Assembly (NCBI GenBank): GCA_020629935.1
Contig: JAHDCJ010000025.1
Span: forward strand, 1-51,876
DNA from: Saprospiraceae bacterium
GTDB lineage: Bacteria; Bacteroidota; Bacteroidia; Chitinophagales; Saprospiraceae
Direction: 5' to 3'
DNA: 51,876 bases
Shown: piece by piece, positions 1 to 6,042 of the stretch
Numbering within the stretch: position 1 is the first letter of the stretch
How the letters are laid out: each line of letters starts with the position of its first letter
Program-made: the position numbers and the translations under genes
The notes under the pieces: generated by a model
What the model was told of the DNA's origin: nothing
The model's input: the letters and a program-made list of their open reading frames with translations, nothing else
The model's database searches: none

Positions 1-4
1 TTAG

Positions 5-76
5 GGTGAAACCGGGAATCGAACCCTGTTCCTCGCATTCACAGCGCGACGCATTACCAAATATGCTAATCTCACC
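5..76 (-). tRNA. tRNA-His (GTG)
   Basis: The minus strand folds as a cloverleaf with a GTTCGATTCC T-arm and a CTGTGAA anticodon loop, so the anticodon is GTG. The 5' end begins GG and the 3' end finishes in C, which fits the extra G-1 opposite C73 that marks tRNA-His. The T stem carries one A-G mismatch, so the exact ends could shift by one base. No CCA is encoded. It is the leftmost visible member of the array. Confidence 0.9.
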
Positions 77-90
77 ATTTAAATTATTCG

Positions 91-164
91 TTGTGATGGG
101 TGGTCTCGAACCACCGACCTTTCGGGTATCAGCCGACTGCGCCAACCTACTGCGCCACATCACA
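91..164 (-). tRNA. tRNA-Ile (GAT)
   Basis: Full cloverleaf: the 7-bp acceptor opens with T1-A72, the D stem is GCGC/GCGC, the loop is CTGATAC (anticodon GAT), and the discriminator is A73. The top anticodon-stem pair is G-A. In many bacteria tRNA-Ile(GAT) lies in rRNA operons; here it sits in an array with no rRNA in view. Confidence 0.9.
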
Positions 165-204
165 ATTTTACTTTTTACTTGATTGGGTTAGCGATGTGTA
201 ACCG

Positions 205-284
205 TGGGCTGCAAGCCCAGATTCAGCTTTGCTGAAGCCGAGCGTTTAGCGAGCGGTGAAACGTAGCGCCGAGCTTTAGCTCGG
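205..284. repeat. Cluster of perfect short palindromes between two tRNAs
   Basis: Within 80 bp there are three perfect hairpins: TGGGCT/AGCCCA (205-219, loop GCA), TTCAGC/GCTGAA (222-236, loop TTT) and CCGAGCT/AGCTCGG (269-284, loop TT). Between them lies a CGTTT/AAACG pairing. The stretch is more GC-rich than its surroundings and has no T-tract after any stem, so it does not look like ordinary terminators. It may be a palindromic repeat element or an RNA-processing region. No second copy is seen in this window. Confidence 0.7.
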
Positions 285-304
285 AACCCCCAAATAAAAA
301 ATAG

Positions 305-376
305 AGCGAACAGTGAGGATCGAACTCACTCCTCCGACGTGGCATGCCGGTATACTGCCAATGATACGATATTCGC
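305..376 (-). tRNA. tRNA-Gly (GCC)
   Basis: Acceptor GCGAATA pairs with TGTTCGC, the D stem is GTAT/ATAC, and the anticodon loop ATGCCAC gives GCC. The discriminator is T73, as expected for bacterial tRNA-Gly. The T arm is GTGAG/CTCAC. No CCA is encoded. Confidence 0.92.
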
Positions 377-382
377 TTATCG

Positions 383-454
383 AGCTGTTGGAGGGATTTG
401 AACCCACAATCTCCTGATTACAAGTCAGGTGCAATACCCTTATGCTACAACAGC
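383..454 (-). tRNA. tRNA-Thr (TGT)
   Basis: Acceptor GCTGTTG pairs with CAACAGC, the anticodon arm is CCTGA/TCAGG, and the loop CTTGTAA gives TGT. One T-T mismatch lies in the T stem. Only 6 bp separate it from the preceding tRNA-Gly(GCC) gene. Confidence 0.92.
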
Positions 455-486
455 TTCAAATTATAAACTAATTAACCAAAACCTAG

Positions 487-573
487 CGGAAACGGTGGGA
501 TTCGAACCCACGACTCGAGTCAACGAGCTACCTGTTTTCAAGACAAGCTCCTCATGCCGCCCGGATCATTTCC
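487..573 (-). tRNA. tRNA-Ser (TGA)
   Basis: This is a class II tRNA with a long variable arm (CTCG/CGAG pairing). The anticodon loop CTTGAAA gives TGA, the acceptor GGAAATG pairs with CGTTTCC, and the discriminator is G73. The long arm and G73 fit serine identity. Confidence 0.93.
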
Positions 574-582
574 AATATATTG

Positions 583-670
583 CGGAAGATACAGGATTCG
601 AACCTGTGTCACGGAATGACCGTGAACCGTACCTTTCCAAGGCAGTACAATACCGCTCTGTCAATCTTCC
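583..670 (-). tRNA. tRNA-Ser (GGA)
   Basis: Class II tRNA with a variable arm in which TCACGG pairs with CCGTGA. The anticodon loop TTGGAAA gives GGA, the acceptor GGAAGAT pairs with ATCTTCC, and the discriminator is G73. It lies 9 bp from tRNA-Ser(TGA), and together the two read the UCN box. Confidence 0.92.
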
Positions 671-676
671 GGTTTG

Positions 677-760
677 TGGAAAAGGTAGGACTCGAACCTA
701 CAAGATCAAATGATGCCTGTTTTACAGACAGGTACGCTACCGATTACGTGCTACTTTTCC
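677..760 (-). tRNA. tRNA-Tyr (GTA)
   Basis: Acceptor GGAAAAG pairs with CTTTTCC, the anticodon arm is CCTGT/ACAGG, and the loop CTGTAAA gives GTA. The variable arm is extended, as in bacterial tRNA-Tyr, and the discriminator is A73. Confidence 0.93.
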
Positions 761-770
761 ATTCCTAATT

Positions 771-847
771 TGGTGCCTTCGGTAGGATTCGAACCTACGA
801 CCATCTGGATGTAAACCAGGCACTCTGGCCAACTGAGTTACGAAGAC
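771..847 (-). tRNA. tRNA-Val (TAC), with encoded CCA
   Basis: Acceptor GTCTTCG pairs with CGAAGGC, the loop TTTACAT gives TAC, and the discriminator is A73. This is the only member of the array whose 3' CCA is in the DNA (771-773 on plus reads TGG). All the others need CCA addition. Confidence 0.94.
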
Positions 848-862
848 GATTTAAAATAATTG

Positions 863-934
863 AAGTCATACAAGGAATCGAACCCTAATCTCCGGAGTCG
901 TATTCCGGTATTTTTCCATTTAAACTATACGACC
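863..934 (-). tRNA. tRNA-Arg (ACG), weak D arm
   Basis: The anticodon arm CCGGA/TCCGG with loop ATACGAC gives ACG, which would need A34-to-inosine editing by TadA. The acceptor GGTCGTA pairs with TATGACT using G1-T72 and G5-T68 wobbles. The discriminator is T, unusual for arginine, and the D arm is A/T-rich with little pairing. The gene call is sound, but the molecule looks less canonical than its neighbours. Confidence 0.8.
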
Positions 935-1106
935 ATAAATGGGCTTTTATTTAAGCCCGGATCTAGCGATCTAGAATATGATGTCTTCTGTCATCATGGA
1001 TGTCCGTGAAGTGGACATGCCCATTTCTATTCGCGTAGACACTGCGATTAAAATAATAATTGATGTAATCATTGGTTTTTGGTTTTGTTTTGTAATTAAA
1101 ATTTAG

Positions 1107-1181
1107 TGGACCTCTAGAGAATCGAACCCTACTCAACCGGTATGCAAAACCAGTTCGCCTTGCCTTGGAACATGGAAGCCC
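1107..1181 (-). tRNA. tRNA-Ala (TGC)
   Basis: Acceptor GGGCTTC pairs with GAGGTCC and contains G3-T70, the G3:U70 pair recognised by alanyl-tRNA synthetase. The anticodon arm CTGGT/ACCGG with loop TTTGCAT gives TGC and can extend to 7 bp. The discriminator is A73. The 172-bp spacer before tRNA-Arg holds several small hairpins. Confidence 0.9.
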
Positions 1182-1206
1182 TTGTTTAATTTTTTTTAAA
1201 AAATAT

Positions 1207-1242
1207 GGGGAAGTGATCGGAAATTTTCAGATCACATGCCCC
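1207..1242 (-). terminator. Intrinsic terminator inside the tRNA array
   Basis: Read on minus, GGGG and GTGATC pair with GATCAC and CCCC around an 11-nt loop, and a run of T follows (plus-strand A-run just below 1207). It lies between tRNA-Leu and tRNA-Ala. If active, the array is split into at least two transcription units. Confidence 0.6.
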
Positions 1243-1378
1243 TTGAATTTATAGTGATTACTTACTCAGTACATTCGATTAAATTAATCGATAGTCCTAG
1301 GTAAGAAGTTTGTCAATGAACAATGTTCAAAATGTGAAAACCGGAAAATTTCGGGTTTCCAACATTCTTAAAAAATAG

Positions 1379-1459
1379 TACCAATGGTGGGAGTCGAACC
1401 CACAATCCTTGCGGACACGGTTTCTAAAACCGCTACGTATACCGTTTCGCCACACTGGC
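1379..1459 (-). tRNA. tRNA-Leu (TAG)
   Basis: Class II tRNA: acceptor GCCAGTG pairs with CATTGGT (G1-T72 wobble), the loop TTTAGAA gives TAG, a long variable arm is present, and the discriminator is A73, as expected for leucine. Confidence 0.92.
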
Positions 1460-1489
1460 ATTTAAGAATAATAATACCTCATTTTGTAG

Positions 1490-1539
1490 GGAGCCGGTTG
1501 TTTGCAAAATCTATTTTATGCTAAACCTCTACCGGCTCC
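1490..1539. repeat. 9-bp inverted repeat in a tRNA spacer
   Basis: GGAGCCGGT (1490-1498) pairs perfectly with ACCGGCTCC (1531-1539) around a 32-nt A/T-rich loop. No T-tract follows on either side, so it is a stable stem rather than a clear terminator. It lies between tRNA-Leu(TAG) and the first tRNA-Pro copy. Confidence 0.6.
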
Positions 1540-1566
1540 GTCAATTTTGAAGGCATTGTCTTTTAG

Positions 1567-1643
1567 TCCAAATTGTAGGATTCGAACCTACATCTCCTGG
1601 AGTCCAAGTCCAGCGCTTTAAAACCTTATTAAGCTAAATCTGG
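1567..1643 (-). tRNA. tRNA-Pro (TGG), copy 1
   Basis: Acceptor CCAGATT pairs with AATTTGG, giving C1-G72 with A73, the bacterial prolyl-tRNA synthetase identity set. The D stem is GCTT/AAGC and the loop CTTGGAC gives TGG. It is one half of a near-duplicate pair with 1791-1867. Confidence 0.88.
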
Positions 1644-1673
1644 AGATTTAAATAAACGATACATTTATCGTTT
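1567..1673 (-). repeat. Duplicated tRNA-Pro plus hairpin unit, copy 1
   Basis: The tRNA-Pro gene and the AAACGATA/TATCGTTT hairpin on its 5' flank (1654-1673) recur together at 1791-1896 with most bases unchanged. This indicates a segmental duplication of about 105 bp within the array, with tRNA-Asp left between the copies. Confidence 0.75.
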
Positions 1674-1675
1674 AG

Positions 1676-1748
1676 CGGTCCAGACGGGACTCGAACCCGC
1701 ATAACCCAGATAGACAATCTAGTCGGCTTCCATTGCCATCACAAGACC
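1676..1748 (-). tRNA. tRNA-Asp (GTC), unusual
   Basis: Acceptor GGTCTTG pairs with CTGGACC apart from one T-T mismatch. The anticodon arm CTAGA/TCTGG with loop TTGTCTA gives GTC, and the discriminator is G73, as for Asp. Two things are odd: base 37 is T where a purine is nearly universal, and the D arm is a shifted 3-bp GGC/GCC stem. It may be a diverged but working gene or a decaying copy. Confidence 0.78.
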
Positions 1749-1790
1749 ATTGTTGTTGCTTCTCATCATAAAGAGAAGGCTAGTTTTTTG

Positions 1791-1867
1791 TCCAAATTGT
1801 AGGGTTCGAACCTACATCTCCTGAATTCCAAATCCAGTGCTTTTAGTCCTTATTAAGCTAAATCTGG
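1791..1867 (-). tRNA. tRNA-Pro (TGG), copy 2
   Basis: Same architecture as copy 1, with acceptor CCAGATT/AATTTGG, C1-G72, A73, and loop TTTGGAA giving TGG. The differences from copy 1 fall in the anticodon stem and the D loop. Confidence 0.86.
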
Positions 1868-1896
1868 TGATTGATTTAAACGATACCTTTATCGTT
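1791..1896 (-). repeat. Duplicated tRNA-Pro plus hairpin unit, copy 2
   Basis: Second copy of the unit described at 1567-1673, again ending in an AACGATA/TATCGTT hairpin (1879-1896). The shared flank shows that more than the tRNA itself was duplicated. Confidence 0.75.
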
Positions 1897-1909
1897 AATT
1901 TTAATATAG

Positions 1910-1983
1910 AGCGAGTAGTCGGATTCGAACCGACATCACCAGGGTGGAAGCCTAGCATCTTAAACCATTAATACGATACTCGC
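1910..1983 (-). tRNA. tRNA-Gly (TCC)
   Basis: Acceptor GCGAGTA pairs with TACTCGC, the loop CTTCCAC gives TCC, and the discriminator is T73. The acceptor and D arm resemble tRNA-Gly(GCC) in the same array, suggesting a shared origin. Confidence 0.92.
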
Positions 1984-2184
1984 TTAAACGGAGAGGTTGT
2001 GTGCACTTTTCCCTGTGAAACAATCCTCCTCCGAGGAAGTGACTTTGATGCCTCGAAATCACTTTAAAATAGAGACTTATCTACCGCAAATAAGAGGTCT
2101 CTTGGATATCGGTTTCCATACCGAATCCGTTCAGCAATCCTTTGAAAGCTGTTTAATTTTCTAGTACAAAAAGTAATAGATAAG
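1984..2184. other. Hairpin-rich 201-bp tRNA spacer
   Basis: No gene is seen here. The stretch is filled by successive stems: a bulged GGAG(A)GGTTGT / ACAATCCTCC stem, AAGTGA/TCACTT, CTTAT/ATAAG beside GAGAC/GTCTC, and GGAT+TCGGT / ACCGA+ATCC. It lies between tRNA-Gly(TCC) and tRNA-Lys. Confidence 0.55.
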
Positions 2185-2257
2185 TGGACGTAGTAGGACT
2201 CGAACCTACGACTCCCTGATTAAAAGTCAGGTGCTCTACCAACTAAGCTATACATCC
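2185..2257 (-). tRNA. tRNA-Lys (TTT)
   Basis: A textbook cloverleaf. The acceptor GGATGTA pairs with TACGTCC, the D arm is AGCTTAGTTGGTAGAGC, the loop CTTTTAA gives TTT, and the discriminator is A73. Confidence 0.95.
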
Positions 2258-2358
2258 ATCTTGCGGTTATAAAATACCAATGAAGGTTTAAGGTAAGTAC
2301 ATTTGCCTTTGTCTTAACTTGTTGATATACAGCGTAAGTGTATATCAAAAAACCTTTG

Positions 2359-2430
2359 CGGGCCCGGTAGGGGTTGAACCTACGACCTGACGGTTAACAG
2401 CCGCCTGCTCTACCGCTGAGCTACAAACCC
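2359..2430 (-). tRNA. tRNA-Asn (GTT)
   Basis: Acceptor GGGTTTG pairs with CGGGCCC through three T-G wobbles. The anticodon arm GGCGG/CCGTC with loop CTGTTAA gives GTT, and the discriminator is G73. It is the first gene of the array in transcription order. The spacer to tRNA-Lys carries a GATATAC/GTATATC hairpin. Confidence 0.94.
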
Positions 2431-2881
2431 GTTAGTAAGTTTCCGATAAATCGGTTTCCCTTTGCGGGATAAAAATGGTTGAAAATTCCGGGGAGTTCCG
2501 GCTTAGGAAAGTAAACGATGATCGCCTCTCAGGGCGGCCACGTTCTGTTTCCCTTTGCCTGTCGAATTCCCCTTAATATCCCGACGATAGCCGTTTGGAT
2601 TTATGGGCGAATCACAGGGGGTAAAACCGTAGACCGAAATGCTGATATGTTGCATGAGGCGATTCATGATAATTAATTTAAGTGATATTAATTTTTACTT
2701 TTTATTGATTAATATACTATGCATTTTATTTGTTTGCGCAGTACGTGAATATAAACTACAAGTCGTTTTGATTAGTTCCGAAGCGGTTCGTTTTTTTTAT
2801 AAAAAAATAAAATTATTAATTACGACTTGTTTCAAGTTGTTGATTTATAGACAATTGTATCTGGTCTTTTTTTTGAAAAAA
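2431..2881. other. 451-bp intergenic region with a structured segment
   Basis: No convincing protein gene is seen. The half nearest the tRNA array is GC-richer and folds strongly (see 2490-2572). The 12-mer GTTTCCCTTTGC occurs twice, at 2454-2465 and 2547-2558. The half nearest the helicase gene is A/T-rich and holds a 9-bp inverted repeat ACAAGTCGT/ACGACTTGT (2758-2766 and 2822-2830). The promoter of the tRNA array should lie here, but no good TAnnTTTG box was found. Confidence 0.5.
2490..2572. ncRNA. Candidate structured RNA upstream of the tRNA array
   Basis: Nested pairings enclose one another: GGGGAGTTC(C)G (2490-2500) with CGAATTCCCC (2563-2572), GGAAA (2506-2510) with TTTCC (2548-2552), AACG (2514-2517) with CGTT (2541-2544), and CGCC (2523-2526) with GGCG (2533-2536). 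The outer stem has one G-T pair that is a wobble if the RNA is read on plus and a mismatch on minus, which is weak evidence for strand. I do not recognise an RNA family. It could be a separate small RNA or a leader of the tRNA transcript. Confidence 0.4.
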
Positions 2882-5800
2882 TTATCCATTTATTATATTG
2901 ATCTTTTGGATGAGTTGTTTACAAGTGTCTTTTGGATGCTTCCACCAATCTACAGACCAAGTGGTTATATAATGGTAACCTGTTTCTTTTAATACTTTTT
3001 TAATGTAACTATTCCAATAGGGAGCATGTTTAAATTGATCTAAAAAGTCATCTACTTGAATTAAGATGGGTTGGCTTAGATTATCTTTTGGTTCAATATA
3101 GATATCAAAACAAAGGTCAGCGAGTTTTGGAAAAACTTTTATTCTGGTGGGTTCTAATTTTTCTTTTAGTCGGTGGACTATTTCCATGACCATTTCATTT
3201 CTTAGGGGTTGGGAATTTTCAAAAGAGAGGAAAGGTGTCATGTTTTTTGAAAACAGATTTCTTTCTTTGTGCGCGATAAATAAATAATCAGCTAATAGTT
3301 GTAGGCCTTGTTGATTTTCTAATTGGTTGATTTGTTGATATAAATAATCTACTTCAATAGAAGAGAATACGGTAATTTTTTGTGCGGGATAAAAAGAAAG
3401 GTATTGGAGGTGTTGAATATTATCTTCTTGATTGAGTCGAAGAAGATTAGGATGCAATCCTTGTGTTTTACTATCAAAAGTAAAAGAGATAAATAAGGTT
3501 GAAAAATTAAATCGCATCAAATCTTTAGGGAGACAAAGTTGATATTCGATGCCTTTGTTTTCTAGGCTTTTTTTGTAAATATTTAATGCTTTGTTGGCGG
3601 CTTTTAATTGACCTTCAGAAAAGCAAAGAATTCCTAATTTACTATTGGCAGGTAGTTTGTGTATGGCAATTAGTATGGCTTCAATTTCTTTTGGATTATC
3701 TTCATTTTCTGAAGAATAATTGCCATCTACTTGATAGACTCTCACTTGCGTATTTTCCTTTGATAAGGGATAATAGACCAATTGATCTTTCCACGCTTTA
3801 TCTCTTGCAAATAGAGCAAAAGGTGTTGGGCTTTGGTGGTTAATAATTAATGAGATTTGGTGGAAATGTTGAAAGGAGGTAGGCGGATTTTTTTTATCTA
3901 AATTTCCAAAAGCAATGATATTGGAAAATTTTCCTAGATTATTTTCTAAAGATTTTTGTTCGATTTTTTCTAGATTATCTATAAGTAGTACGTTGGGTGT
4001 TTCTAAGTCTTTGGGTAATAATTTAGTAGCACATTCTGGGCTTAGTAATAAAATTGGAAAGCATTGATGGATGAAATTAAAGTCTTTAGTAGCGAGTTCT
4101 TTTAGTGTAGATTCAGCGACAAAAGCGCTGGACTGATTGCCAAATAATTGTTGATATCGGGTTTTGTTGTTTTGTTTGAGTTGATTAATATAAAAGGCTC
4201 TAGAATGATTAAAGTCATTTTTTACTTGCGATGCAATTTGGGAATTTTGAGTGGCTAATTGTGTCTCGAAAGATTTCAATAGATTTTCATCATGTGGAAT
4301 TTCTTTCCGATAGCGCGTATCGAGCACATGATGTAAATACCAACTTTTAAAAGCTGCGATCCAGTGATTAGAGTGGACTTGAATTAAGGCTTGAAAAACC
4401 AATTTTGTTGGTTCAGAGCAAGCAAGCCAAAATTTGTTCCAAGGATAAAGATCTTGAAAAGCGCCCCGATTAGAATCAACAATTTCGAGTTGATGTAGAA
4501 GTTGTTTGAGATGAATTTGTTTTTCTTGTAATCCTTTTTCTTTTTCTTCGATTTCTATGATGTGCGCGGTATTTATTTTCTGAATAAGTTGACTATATTC
4601 TTCTTCAAAAATATTGATTTTGGATTTATAATTTGGTGGACTAAACTGGGTAGAGTTGTTTTCAATAATGGTTTGTACGTGATTAGGAATACGAACTTTC
4701 CAATCATTTAAAGCATCAATAAAACGGTTGATGTTGAGCACCATTTCGTCAATTTGATTGCTGTCTTCATTTTCAAAAATAAAAGGAATGAATCGATGAC
4801 TTTTGTGTTCTTTAACTAATTCAGTATAGCTTTTTTTGATTGCATTTTGTGCCTGAATAATATTCTTTTGTCTTTTTTGAAAAATACTTTTTATACGAAG
4901 TTTAGTTTGTTTATAGGCCGTGTTTCCAGAAAATTCGGTTCCATATTGGAGATCATAATCTTGAATTTCTTCTTTTAAATTTTGTGCTTTTAGTAGACAA
5001 GATTCAAAATGGGTTTCATAAAGATTTTTTAAATCGGTGGCATACGATTGATTTAGGGCAATGGCTTCGTGGTATAAAGCAGCGGCTTCTTTTTGGAGTA
5101 TAGGTAGATGCTTGTCTAATTGATTTTGTGCTTGATCTAAGTCAAATGTTTGGAATAGATTAGGATGTAAAATTTGCAAGGGATGATCTAGGCGATTGAC
5201 CTTTTTATATAAGGATTCTCCATCTTGGATATCTTGGCTAATACGTTCAAATTCAAGGAGATTGAATTGGAATTGTTTGGGATTTAGTTCGCTGTTAAGG
5301 AGTTCTCGTTGTTCTATTTTTTGAAAAGATAAAAAATGACTAACTACTTCAATCCATCGTTTGCTACCAAAGACTAAGTGATCTAATTGATGAAGTCCAA
5401 TTTGGAGATGTTGTTCATTCCTTTGGTTTTGATTAAGTAAAACTTCCCAATCTACAGGATCTTCTTGGGGATTATTTGGACTAAGATTTATTTGTTTAAA
5501 TTGTTGGATGACTTTATTGAAATCATAACTATCGTTGGCAATAAGAAGGCTTAAATCTTTAATTCCAATTTCGTGCAAATATTCTTGAATTTTGGATAGC
5601 GTTTCTTCTACCTCTGCTATAATAACAACCTTTTGTTGATTATAGAGTAAGGTAGTGGCGAGATTGGCAAGGGTATAGGTTTTCCCTGTTCCTGGAAGTC
5701 CAGAAACCAAAATATTTGGATGCGTATTAAATAAATGAAAAAGTTGTCCTTGATCTGGACTTACATTTAATGCTTGGAAGAGATGTCGAATATGGAGGGT

Positions 5801-5908
5801 AGATTGATGGGGTTGAGGTAAAGCTGATTCTATATCTTTTGCTTCACTTATTGGGTGATCATGTCCAAAACCGACTTGAATATCATTTGGTATATCTTCT
5901 TTTTCCAT
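2882..5908 (-). CDS. SF1 helicase-like P-loop protein with C-terminal Vsr-like nuclease domain
   Basis: This 1008-residue protein has a clear Walker A (GLPGTGKT, about residues 70-77) after a short N-terminal region. The middle is long and helix-rich. A weak Walker B-like stretch reads VLLIDNLEK. Where Upf1-type helicases carry the arginine-finger motif (SRAR before VFSS), this one reads SFYPAQKITVFSS, so the helicase core looks degenerate. The last ~100 residues resemble the Vsr/MTES_1575 nuclease fold fused to large SF1 helicases: FDIYI, ILIQVDD and TTWSVDWW match the usual IDLAV, IECDG and RIWSxDW. The start is the ATG at 5908; a TTG two codons earlier is also possible. Such fusions are common in bacterial defence genes, but nothing else defence-related is adjacent. 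The function is inferred. Confidence 0.7.
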   Translation of the reverse strand: MEKEDIPNDIQVGFGHDHPISEAKDIESALPQPHQSTLHIRHLFQALNVSPDQGQLFHLFNTHPNILVSGLPGTGKTYTLANLATTLLYNQQKVVIIAEVEETLSKIQEYLHEIGIKDLSLLIANDSYDFNKVIQQFKQINLSPNNPQEDPVDWEVLLNQNQRNEQHLQIGLHQLDHLVFGSKRWIEVVSHFLSFQKIEQRELLNSELNPKQFQFNLLEFERISQDIQDGESLYKKVNRLDHPLQILHPNLFQTFDLDQAQNQLDKHLPILQKEAAALYHEAIALNQSYATDLKNLYETHFESCLLKAQNLKEEIQDYDLQYGTEFSGNTAYKQTKLRIKSIFQKRQKNIIQAQNAIKKSYTELVKEHKSHRFIPFIFENEDSNQIDEMVLNINRFIDALNDWKVRIPNHVQTIIENNSTQFSPPNYKSKINIFEEEYSQLIQKINTAHIIEIEEKEKGLQEKQIHLKQLLHQLEIVDSNRGAFQDLYPWNKFWLACSEPTKLVFQALIQVHSNHWIAAFKSWYLHHVLDTRYRKEIPHDENLLKSFETQLATQNSQIASQVKNDFNHSRAFYINQLKQNNKTRYQQLFGNQSSAFVAESTLKELATKDFNFIHQCFPILLLSPECATKLLPKDLETPNVLLIDNLEKIEQKSLENNLGKFSNIIAFGNLDKKNPPTSFQHFHQISLIINHQSPTPFALFARDKAWKDQLVYYPLSKENTQVRVYQVDGNYSSENEDNPKEIEAILIAIHKLPANSKLGILCFSEGQLKAANKALNIYKKSLENKGIEYQLCLPKDLMRFNFSTLFISFTFDSKTQGLHPNLLRLNQEDNIQHLQYLSFYPAQKITVFSSIEVDYLYQQINQLENQQGLQLLADYLFIAHKERNLFSKNMTPFLSFENSQPLRNEMVMEIVHRLKEKLEPTRIKVFPKLADLCFDIYIEPKDNLSQPILIQVDDFLDQFKHAPYWNSYIKKVLKETGYHYITTWSVDWWKHPKDTCKQLIQKINIING

Positions 5909-5920
5909 GAGCAAAAACTT

Positions 5921-5973
5921 AAGGAGGTTATCTTATGAAATTTAGGTTAATTGGTCAAGATAACATCAGTTAA
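5921..5973 (+). promoter_or_regulatory. Strong Shine-Dalgarno site with 12-codon leader ORF
   Basis: AAGGAGG (5921-5927) stands 7 nt before an ATG (5935) that opens a 12-codon reading frame ending in TAA at 5973, MKFRLIGQDNIS. Such perfect ribosome sites are otherwise absent in this window, as is usual in Bacteroidota. It lies 69 bp before the glycosyltransferase start and could be a leader peptide. It lies upstream of the apparent TACCTTTG box, which argues against that, so it may be fortuitous. Confidence 0.3.
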
Positions 5974-6029
5974 AAAAGTGAATATAAGTAATTTGTTTAG
6001 ACTAGACCTAATAATTTACGCATAATCCT

Positions 6030-6037
6030 TACCTTTG
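6030..6037 (+). promoter_or_regulatory. Bacteroidota -7 box (TACCTTTG)
   Basis: TACCTTTG matches TAnnTTTG exactly and ends 5 bp before the ATG at 6043, implying a very short or absent 5' leader. No TTG element is seen at the usual -33 distance, so the call rests on the -7 box alone. Confidence 0.45.
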
Positions 6038-6042
6038 ATTTA

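Noticed and set aside
429-768. Two overlapping plus-strand reading frames in the tRNA region
   Set aside because: They run antisense through tRNA-Thr, -Ser, -Ser and -Tyr genes, and their sequence is explained by the T-arm consensus.
971-1072. A 33-codon minus-strand frame in the spacer between tRNA-Ala and tRNA-Arg
   Set aside because: Short, overlaps the small hairpins of the spacer, and has no supporting signal; chance is the simplest explanation.
1-2430. CRISPR-like or tandem repeat array
   Set aside because: The regularly spaced similar sequences are tRNA T-arms; spacing and flanks do not fit repeat-spacer units.
2503-2667. A 54-codon minus-strand frame over the structured segment
   Set aside because: Codon use is unlike the neighbours and it coincides with the nested stems, which explain the sequence better.
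2639-2992. A 117-codon plus-strand frame
   Set aside because: Its end is antisense to the helicase-nuclease gene and the rest is A/T-rich sequence giving a hydrophobic, low-complexity translation.
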